From positions 1 through 12,760 of the forward strand of contig JAUYMM010000010.1 of NCBI GenBank assembly GCA_030699485.1: DNA of 12,760 nucleotides, read 5' to 3'. Position 1 is the stretch's first letter. The number at the start of each line of letters is the position of its first letter. This DNA is from Candidatus Woesebacteria bacterium (GTDB lineage: Bacteria; Patescibacteriota; Microgenomatia; UBA8517). This document shows positions 6,109 to 11,315 of this stretch, piece after piece. The position numbers and the translations under genes are program-made. Below the pieces are notes generated by a model. It was not told the origin of the DNA, searched no databases, and saw nothing but the letters and a program-made list of their open reading frames with translations.

Positions 6109-6382
6109 ACCTAGCTACTTGTCTTTTTAAAGTTTTGCCTGGAGTAAACTTTGGAGCTCTGTGAGTTTTGATTGTAACTAATTTATCGGTCTTTGGAATT
6201 TTAACAGTTTTACCTTTCATTGAAATTACTCTAAATGTACCAAATCCTGAAAGAACTACTTTTTCACCTTTTGAGAGAACTCTACCTACTTCAGATAAAA
6301 ATACATGAACTGCCTCCTCAGCACCTTTTTTTGTTAGATGAGCTTTCCTTGAAACTAATTCAACTATTTCTCTTTTTGTCAT
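6107..6382 (-). CDS. hup: HU family DNA-binding protein
   Basis: This 91-residue protein is a full-length HU/IHF-type nucleoid protein that binds and bends DNA as a dimer. The helical part MTKREIVELVSRKAHLTKKGAEEAV is followed by the hallmark VVLSGFGTFRV (residues 42-52), the beta-arm with IPKTDK at its tip in place of the usual NPxTG, and the closing PKFTPGKTLKRQV. The pairs of Lys in the arm fit DNA binding. It lies 24 bases after the end of the RNase Y coding part on the same strand and has its own promoter. No Shine-Dalgarno is visible before the ATG. Confidence 0.95.
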   Translation of the reverse strand: MTKREIVELVSRKAHLTKKGAEEAVHVFLSEVGRVLSKGEKVVLSGFGTFRVISMKGKTVKIPKTDKLVTIKTHRAPKFTPGKTLKRQVAR

Positions 6383-6394
6383 GCTTATATGGCT

Positions 6395-6423
6395 AATATA
6401 CTATTTAGCTTTGGTTATGTCAA
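6395..6423 (-). promoter_or_regulatory. Promoter of the HU gene
   Basis: A consensus -35 TTGACA (6418-6423) is separated by exactly 17 bases from TATATT (6395-6400), on the minus strand. The start would be near 6388, giving a leader of about 6 bases, which agrees with the missing ribosome binding site. The -35 lies in the last codons of the RNase Y gene. Confidence 0.7.
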
Positions 6424-7564
6424 CTGCACGAACTTCGCGAACAGCAGTAACTTTAATTTGACCTGCATATTCTGCCTCTTTTTCAAGCTTCCTTGCTATA
6501 TCATGAACTAAAATAGTAAGTTTGTCATCATCTACTTCGTTTGGATCTACAAAAACTCTAACATCTCGACCAGCTTGAAAGGCATACGCAGTTTCAACTC
6601 CATTAAAGTTTTTGACAATTTCTTCAATCTTATCCATTCTTTTTACATATCCTTCATGTGGTTCATATCTGGCACCAGGTCTTGAGCCAGAAGCAGCATC
6701 TGCAATCCAGACTATATAACTTTCAATCGAAGAGAATGGTTTATCTTCATGATGCTCAGCAATTACAGCAACAACTTCTTTTGGAATACCAAATTTTTTC
6801 GCAGTGGTTACACCAACATCTATGTGATTTCCTTCTTCATCTGTTACAACTTTACCAATGTCATGAAGTAAACATCCAAGTCTTACAACATCTACTTTTG
6901 CTCCAAGTTCCTCTGCAATAGCTATTCCAATCTTTGTTTCTTCAATTGTGTGATGGCCTAAATTTTGACCATATGAAGTCCTAAATTTAAATTTTCCAAT
7001 AAGCTTTAATAAATCAACAGACAAATTATAAACCCCACATTCCTCAGAAATCTTTTTACCTTCTTCCAGCAAAACATCTTCCATGTTAGCTCTAGTTAGT
7101 TTCATTACTTCTTCAATCCTAGTGGGTTGAATCCTACTGTCTTTTATTAAAATTTCTAAAGCTCTTTTTGCAATTTCTCGCCTGACGGAATCAAAAGAAG
7201 AAATTCTAATTTCATTAGTATCATCAATTATTATCTCAACTCCAGCTTCTTTTTCAAAACTTCTGATGTTTCTTCCTTCTGCTCCAATAATTCTTCCCTT
7301 TACTTCTTCATTTGGAACTATGAGTGAAGATACTGTGTATTCTGCTGTAAATGCAGTTACTCCATGTTTTAAAGCATCAGCTAATATCTCACGAGATTTT
7401 TCAGAAGCCTCAAGTTTTATTCTTTCTTCAGCTTGTCTTATTTTTTTTGCAATTTCAGAAGATAAATCACGTTGCACTTCATCTAGTATTGCCTTTTTTG
7501 CTTCATCAGCAGTCATTTTAGAAACAGCCTCTAACTTTTTTATATAATCATTTTGCGTAGCCAT
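6401..7564 (-). CDS. rny: RNase Y without membrane anchor or long coiled coil
   Basis: RNase Y is an endoribonuclease that begins mRNA decay. This 387-residue protein has a KH domain (GRIIGAEGRNIR at 90-101, then IIIDDTNEIRISSFDSVRRE), an HD domain with the metal-binding pair in LLHDIGK (His234, Asp235), AEHHED, IADAASGSRPGAR, and the C-terminal AFQAGRDVRVFVDP and GQIKVTAVREVRAVD. Typical RNase Y is about 510-520 residues, with an N-terminal membrane helix and a long coiled coil; here the protein begins at the end of that coiled coil (KMTADEAKKAILDEV). recX ends directly before it, so no missing part is hidden upstream. I chose ATG at 7564; an in-frame GTG at 7571-7573 abuts the recX stop and would add three residues. 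It follows recA and recX as a third operon gene. Confidence 0.93.
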   Translation of the reverse strand: MATQNDYIKKLEAVSKMTADEAKKAILDEVQRDLSSEIAKKIRQAEERIKLEASEKSREILADALKHGVTAFTAEYTVSSLIVPNEEVKGRIIGAEGRNIRSFEKEAGVEIIIDDTNEIRISSFDSVRREIAKRALEILIKDSRIQPTRIEEVMKLTRANMEDVLLEEGKKISEECGVYNLSVDLLKLIGKFKFRTSYGQNLGHHTIEETKIGIAIAEELGAKVDVVRLGCLLHDIGKVVTDEEGNHIDVGVTTAKKFGIPKEVVAVIAEHHEDKPFSSIESYIVWIADAASGSRPGARYEPHEGYVKRMDKIEEIVKNFNGVETAYAFQAGRDVRVFVDPNEVDDDKLTILVHDIARKLEKEAEYAGQIKVTAVREVRAVDITKAK

Positions 7565-7573
7565 ACGAGTCAC

Positions 7574-8179
7574 TTATTTTAACACATCATTCACTACATT
7601 CCAACCAAATCCTTTTCCTGCCAAATATTGAGAGATTTTTTGTTTGCGAATTTTTTCATCGTATTTTTGCCATTTATATTTTTTCTTCTCTATTAATTCT
7701 TTTGCAATTTTTACTTCATCTATTTCTGTATCATCCAACGTATTATTAATAATTTCTTGTTTTATTCCTTTAATTCTTAACTCAGAGCTCAAAATTCTTT
7801 TCGACTTTGGCGAAAATGCTTGTCTTTGGTCAACCCACCATTTTGCAAATTTGATATCATCTAACAATTCAAGTTTTACCAGTTTATCTATTATGGTTTG
7901 GTGCAAAGATTCATCGATTTCTTTTCTTTTAAAATAACCATTAACTTCTTTAACACTTCTTGGTCTTACCATTGCAAATCTTAATGTTTTATCAAAAGAT
8001 TTTTGTAGATTTCCTTTTTTAATTATTTCATTAATTTCTTTTTGAGTTAATTCCTGATTTACTTTTAATTGCAATTTCATGAAGTTCTCAAGATCCAGTC
8101 CAAAACCAAAAACTCCATCAAGATTTATATTGACACGCTTCTTACTCTTTTGTGCTTTAATTGAGGTGATAACTGGCAT
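7574..8179 (-). CDS. recX: Regulatory protein RecX
   Basis: RecX binds RecA filaments and limits their extension. The 201-residue protein is made of three-helix repeats typical of the family: LRFAMVRPRSVKEVNGYFKRKEI (about 66-88), LVKLELLDDIKFAKWWVDQRQAFSPKSKRILSSELRIKGI (about 100-139) and a last repeat ending KISQYLAGKGFGWNVVNDVL. The N-terminal stretch ITSIKAQKSKKRVNINLDGVFGFGL is the small beta region often seen before the repeats in Firmicutes-type RecX. It lies 15 bases after recA and directly abuts RNase Y. No Shine-Dalgarno is visible. Location next to recA supports the call. Confidence 0.9.
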   Translation of the reverse strand: MPVITSIKAQKSKKRVNINLDGVFGFGLDLENFMKLQLKVNQELTQKEINEIIKKGNLQKSFDKTLRFAMVRPRSVKEVNGYFKRKEIDESLHQTIIDKLVKLELLDDIKFAKWWVDQRQAFSPKSKRILSSELRIKGIKQEIINNTLDDTEIDEVKIAKELIEKKKYKWQKYDEKIRKQKISQYLAGKGFGWNVVNDVLK

Positions 8180-8194
8180 TGACTAATGGTAACA

Positions 8195-9286
8195 CTATTC
8201 TTTGTCAGCTTCATTTTCTCCAATTTCTGTTGGAAGTTTTTTACCTGAAGCTGATATTTCTCTTATTTTCTTTTCAATTTCGTCTGCAAACTTTGGATTT
8301 TCCTTGAAATAAGTCTTTGACCCTTCTCTTCCCTGCGCAATTACTTTTCCTTCATAATTAAAGAAGGATCCAGATTTTGTCAAAATTCCAAGTTCTACTG
8401 ATACATCTAATAAATTCCCATTTCTACTTATCCCATCCTCATTCATAATGTCAAACTCTGCAACTCTTAAAGGAGGTGCTACTTTATTTTTAACAACTCT
8501 CACTCTTACTCTTGTTCCAATAACTAAATCATTATCTCCTTTTAAGGATTCAATTCTTCTTATATCAAGTCTTACTGAAGAATAGAATTTAAGAGCAAGT
8601 CCTCCTGGCGTTGTTTCAGGATTTCCGAACATGATTCCAATTTTTTGCCTTAATTGATTTGTAAAGATTAAAACAGTTTTAGATTTGCTTATTGCACCTG
8701 TTAATTTACGAAGCGCTTGACTCATAAGTCTAGCTTGCATACCCATCACAGAATCTCCCATGTCTCCTTCAAGTTCTGCTCTTGGAACAAGGGCTGCCAC
8801 AGAGTCAACAACAATTACATCCATTGCACCTGATCTTATTAAAGTTTCTGTAATTTCTAATGCTTGTTCTCCTGTATCAGGTTGACTCAATAAAAGATCG
8901 TCAAGATTAACTCCTATAATTTGGGCTCTTACGGGGTCTAGAGCGTGTTCTGCATCTATAAATGCACACTGACCACCTTTCTTCTGTGCTTGAGCTATTG
9001 CAGAGAGTGCAAGAGTAGTTTTTCCAGAAGCCTCTGGTCCATATATTTCAACAATTCTTCCTCTAGGAAAACCTCCAACACCAAGGGCAAGATCAAGAGC
9101 AATTGCTCCAGTCGAGACGACTTCAACTTGTGCCATTTTACTAGCATCTCCACCTAAACGCATGATAGAACCTTTGCCATACTGTTTATCTATTTGTTCC
9201 ATCGCCATTTTAATAGCTTGAAGTTTTGCAGGAGCACCTTCCTGTTTTACTGGAGCATCAACTGTTTCTGTTTTTTTCTTCGCCAT
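8195..9286 (-). CDS. recA: Recombinase RecA
   Basis: RecA forms filaments on single-stranded DNA, catalyses strand exchange and stimulates LexA cleavage. The 363-residue protein shows Walker A GPEASGKT (83-90), KGSIMRLG and VVSTGAIALDLALG before it, the catalytic region FIDAEHALDP, Walker B VIVVDSVAALVP, and the DNA-binding loops MGMQARLMSQALRKLTG and NQLRQKIGIMFGNPETTPGG. The C-terminal domain (INYEGK-like FFNYEGKVIAQGREGS) is complete. The first 20 residues (Lys/Pro/Ala-rich) are an ordinary variable extension. It is the first gene of a recA-recX-rny series and has a short leader with no Shine-Dalgarno; the candidate promoter contains a palindromic GAACGTTC. Confidence 0.98.
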   Translation of the reverse strand: MAKKKTETVDAPVKQEGAPAKLQAIKMAMEQIDKQYGKGSIMRLGGDASKMAQVEVVSTGAIALDLALGVGGFPRGRIVEIYGPEASGKTTLALSAIAQAQKKGGQCAFIDAEHALDPVRAQIIGVNLDDLLLSQPDTGEQALEITETLIRSGAMDVIVVDSVAALVPRAELEGDMGDSVMGMQARLMSQALRKLTGAISKSKTVLIFTNQLRQKIGIMFGNPETTPGGLALKFYSSVRLDIRRIESLKGDNDLVIGTRVRVRVVKNKVAPPLRVAEFDIMNEDGISRNGNLLDVSVELGILTKSGSFFNYEGKVIAQGREGSKTYFKENPKFADEIEKKIREISASGKKLPTEIGENEADKE

Positions 9287-9303
9287 TTGTATTCTTGTAC
9301 AGA

Positions 9304-9332
9304 ATAATACGAACGTTCCCCAAATGCAAGAA
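9304..9332 (-). promoter_or_regulatory. recA promoter with possible SOS operator
   Basis: On the minus strand TATTAT (9304-9309) is a -10 match of 5 out of 6. A -35 is less clear: TTCTTG (9327-9332) at 17 bases, or TTGCAT (9324-9329) at 14. The perfect palindrome GAACGTTC (9311-9318) lies in the spacer, where a repressor would block polymerase. It shares the GAAC/GTTC arms of Gram-positive LexA boxes but without their 4-bp spacer, so LexA binding is only a guess. Confidence 0.4.
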
Positions 9333-9337
9333 GGAAA

Positions 9338-10144
9338 TTATTGATTAAGTAGATTTGTAACTCTTGGCTTAACTTTTTCCTCAAGAGATTCATCATATGA
9401 ATAACCATATTTTTCTTTTATATCCTTAAAAACTACGGGGAATATGTCCATTACTTTCCATAGTGATTTCTCTATCTGTGATTTATCATAAGAAGGAGTG
9501 ATTTCAGCCAGCACTTTTAACTGATCACTGGTAAGAAATTCCTCAACTCTCTTATTTGTTTCTAAAAGTAATATATTCGGGTCATTTATAAGTTCGAATA
9601 ACTTAATTAAAACAGAAGCGTGGATATTCAAAATCGCTCGAGTATTATATATTTCTCCTTTTTTCAAATATTGTGCACCAATAATTTGCCAGTTCCAAAA
9701 GTTAACAACCTTATCTTTAAATATCCTTGGAATATCAATTCCATCTGGACGTTTATCTAAAATTGCACGCAACTCGCCATTCGTTTTGTCTACTAATATT
9801 TTTACTGTTTGGAATTTTGGTCGAGAGAACAACTGCTTCATTCCCGACTCTTTAATAACTGGGGTTTCAATCCTAAACAAATCCTCATATATAGCCATAA
9901 AACCTATATCATGCTTAAATGAAAAAAGTATTTTGCCAAATTTAGTTAAAATATCTAGTAATTCGCCTTCAACTGCTTCGACGAATTCATCTTTTGTAAT
10001 AATATAACCTTCCATGTCTGAATATTTTGTTGCTTTATAAACATCTTCCCTAGCCTGTGAACCGACCAGTGTAAAAGCAACCACACGTGGATCATCTTGA
10101 AATATTTTAGTTAAGGCGTCAGTAATTTCTTTTGGAGACATCAT
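9338..10144 (-). CDS. Nucleotidyltransferase of the ANT(6)/aminoglycoside adenylyltransferase type
   Basis: This 268-residue protein resembles aminoglycoside 6-adenylyltransferases and related nucleotidyltransferases. FTLVGSQAREDVYKATKYSD holds the Gly28-Ser29 helix start, followed by Asp43 and Glu45 (SDMEGYII) in the place of the metal-binding D-x-D of the superfamily. After that, DIGFMAIYEDLFRIETPVI and a long helical C-terminal half (FWNWQIIGAQYLKKGEIYNTRAILN and onward) fit the ANT(6) layout, where an acidic residue later in the chain completes the metal site. The substrate cannot be read; a role in drug resistance is not implied, since distant members have other substrates. It begins with two ATGs and has its own extended -10 promoter. 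It lies between recA and a nuclease gene, in what looks like a small accessory stretch. Confidence 0.65.
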   Translation of the reverse strand: MMSPKEITDALTKIFQDDPRVVAFTLVGSQAREDVYKATKYSDMEGYIITKDEFVEAVEGELLDILTKFGKILFSFKHDIGFMAIYEDLFRIETPVIKESGMKQLFSRPKFQTVKILVDKTNGELRAILDKRPDGIDIPRIFKDKVVNFWNWQIIGAQYLKKGEIYNTRAILNIHASVLIKLFELINDPNILLLETNKRVEEFLTSDQLKVLAEITPSYDKSQIEKSLWKVMDIFPVVFKDIKEKYGYSYDESLEEKVKPRVTNLLNQ

Positions 10145-10154
10145 CAGTATGATA

Positions 10155-10163
10155 ATTATAACA
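10155..10163 (-). promoter_or_regulatory. Extended -10 promoter of the nucleotidyltransferase gene
   Basis: TGTTATAAT on the minus strand is a perfect extended -10. It ends ten bases before the first ATG (10144), so transcription should start within about 5 bases of the start codon and the mRNA would be nearly leaderless. No -35 is visible. Confidence 0.55.
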
Positions 10164-10189
10164 TTTTTGTCGGGGAGGACGGTAATTTT

Positions 10190-11038
10190 TTACAGTTTAT
10201 CTAATATTTTTAATTTTTCATTTAAATTGCCTTTTGGAAATAAGTCTTTTGGGTATAATTCAATTAAATTTAATTCTAATCTTTTGGCAATTTTAATTTT
10301 CTTTCTTTTTAAGTAATCGTATCGTTTTAAATTACCACTCAAACCAAAATATTCAATCCAAATATTTCCAATTACAAAATCTGCTGTAAATTTTTCATTT
10401 TTCGGATATGGCACATTTATTTTATGATTAATTCCTCGCCTAAATAGCCAATCGTCAATTATTTTTTCTGCTAACGAATCACATTTATGACCGTCTAACG
10501 CGATATGTTTTTCTGCAAACACCACATGATTAGGTTTGAACCCAATCGTTTTTATAAAATTATTCCAAGCACCATACCTTCTCCTAATTGAACTGTAATA
10601 TGGACATTCCGCTTTTAGCGGTATTCTTGCATATAATTTATAAAACTTTTTGACCCATTTAATTAATTCAACTTCAGTAATTTCTTGTGACTTATGCTGA
10701 CATTTAGGAGAACAATACGAATCTCCATACAAAACATCTTTTTTACAAATATGACATTTTTTCTTTGGTTTTAATATCCTTTTTGAATTTACTACTAAAG
10801 CAAGACATCTATGAGAACAGTAGTGCCTTTGGAATTTCTGGAATTGACTTTTTACCCTCTCAAATTCATTGCCACACCCTTCTCTCGAACAAATAAGATT
10901 AATCTTATTTGTTTTAGATAGACCAACACATTTAACTGAGCAGTAAAATTTCCACCCAAATTTTTGCCCTTCATTGAATCTCCTAGTAGACTTTGCAATC
11001 TTTTTACCACAATAGTTACAAATTACGATATGAATCAT
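10190..11038 (-). CDS. Zinc-finger / HNH-associated repeat / PD-(D/E)XK nuclease
   Basis: This 282-residue protein has three parts. Residues 7-113 carry three Cys4 zinc modules (Cys7, 10, 33, 37; Cys50, 55, 74, 78; Cys95, 98, 109, 113), the second and third ending in YCSxxC. Residues about 121-168 resemble a homing-endonuclease-associated repeat: helical, then ECPYYSSIRRRYGAWNNFIKTIGF. Residues about 184-266 look like a PD-(D/E)XK nuclease: helix SLAEKIIDDWLFRRGI with Glu191, then FTADFVIGNIWIEYFG with Asp220 and Glu229, a final helix YLKRKKIKIAKRLELN and strand LIELYP. The order suggests DNA recognition by the zinc part and cleavage by the C-terminus, as in some homing-type or free-standing phage endonucleases. 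No intron or intein is seen around it. Target and role are unknown. The gene lies between tRNA-Pro and a nucleotidyltransferase gene, with its own promoter. Confidence 0.7.
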   Translation of the reverse strand: MIHIVICNYCGKKIAKSTRRFNEGQKFGWKFYCSVKCVGLSKTNKINLICSREGCGNEFERVKSQFQKFQRHYCSHRCLALVVNSKRILKPKKKCHICKKDVLYGDSYCSPKCQHKSQEITEVELIKWVKKFYKLYARIPLKAECPYYSSIRRRYGAWNNFIKTIGFKPNHVVFAEKHIALDGHKCDSLAEKIIDDWLFRRGINHKINVPYPKNEKFTADFVIGNIWIEYFGLSGNLKRYDYLKRKKIKIAKRLELNLIELYPKDLFPKGNLNEKLKILDKL

Positions 11039-11044
11039 TATTTA

Positions 11045-11073
11045 ATTAAATACCGAAGTATGTACGAAGTCAA
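11045..11073 (-). promoter_or_regulatory. Promoter of the nuclease gene (predicted leaderless)
   Basis: TTGACT (11068-11073) and TTTAAT (11045-11050) are 17 bases apart on the minus strand, each matching 5 of 6 consensus bases. The predicted start is at about 11038, the A of the ATG. The element lies between the 3' end of tRNA-Pro and the gene. Confidence 0.6.
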
Positions 11074-11088
11074 TACTGGATTATCTTG

Positions 11089-11161
11089 TCAGAGCGACTG
11101 GATTTGAACCAGCGACCTCCTCCACCCCATGAAGGCGCGCTACCAACTGCGCCACGCTCTG
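11089..11161 (-). tRNA. tRNA-Pro (anticodon GGG)
   Basis: The minus strand folds into a complete cloverleaf. The acceptor stem CAGAGCG/CGCTCTG has C1-G72 with discriminator A73, as expected for bacterial proline tRNAs. The D-arm is GCGC-AGTTGGTA-GCGC, the anticodon stem CCTTC/GGAGG with loop ATGGGGT (anticodon GGG at 11126-11128, G37), the variable loop has 5 bases and the T-arm is GCTGG-TTCAAAT-CCAGT. CCA is not encoded (A73 is followed by CAA), so it must be added by a nucleotidyltransferase. Confidence 0.95.
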
Positions 11162-11168
11162 TTTTTGT

Positions 11169-11177
11169 ATTTTATCA
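11169..11177 (-). promoter_or_regulatory. Candidate extended -10 promoter of tRNA-Pro
   Basis: TGATAAAAT on the minus strand is an extended -10 with one mismatch and would start transcription at about 11162, one base before the mature 5' end of the tRNA. No -35 is seen; that position is occupied by the first palindrome at 11182-11218. Confidence 0.45.
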
Positions 11178-11181
11178 AATT

Positions 11182-11218
11182 AATTTCAGTTGGTCACAAA
11201 TTGTGACAGACTGAATTT
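11182..11218. repeat. Palindrome 1 of 4, extended to a 37-bp near-palindrome
   Basis: The core GTCACA-AAT-TGTGAC (11193-11207) is a perfect 6-bp inverted repeat. After a 2x2 mismatch, the outer arms AATTTCAGT (11182-11190) and ACTGAATTT (11210-11218) pair with one mismatch, making the longest of the four dyads. It lies directly upstream of tRNA-Pro. Confidence 0.8.
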
Positions 11219-11226
11219 CTCAACTC

Positions 11227-11241
11227 GTTACAGTTTGTAAC
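11227..11241. repeat. Palindrome 2 of 4
   Basis: GTTACA-GTT-TGTAAC has perfect 6-bp arms around a 3-base centre. It keeps the ACA...TGT core of its neighbours, but the second and third bases of the arm differ and their partners change with them. Confidence 0.8.
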
Positions 11242-11250
11242 AGTTTCATG

Positions 11251-11265
11251 GGGACAAATTGTCCC
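11251..11265. repeat. Palindrome 3 of 4
   Basis: GGGACA-AAT-TGTCCC has perfect 6-bp arms. It shares the AAT centre with palindrome 1 and the ACA...TGT core with all four. Confidence 0.8.
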
Positions 11266-11295
11266 TACGAAAAAGAAAGATTTATAATTTTCAAA

Positions 11296-11314
11296 TGGTC
11301 ACAGTTTGTGACCA
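11296..11314. repeat. Palindrome 4 of 4
   Basis: TGGTCACA-GTT-TGTGACCA has perfect 8-bp arms, the strongest core of the four, with the GTT centre of palindrome 2. It ends one base before the stop codon of the MacB-type permease gene, so in the transcript it would form a hairpin at the end of that mRNA. There is no T-run after it, so it is not a standard terminator. Confidence 0.8.
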
Positions 11315-11315
11315 C

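Noticed and set aside
6392..6409. Inverted repeat GCTAA...TTAGC around the RNase Y stop, as a terminator
   Set aside because: The arms are only 5 bp and there is no T-run; the site is better explained by the HU -10 element.
11182..11314. CRISPR array
   Set aside because: The four repeats are short palindromes with variable arms and irregular spacing (34, 24, 47 bases), with no constant direct repeat, spacers or cas genes.
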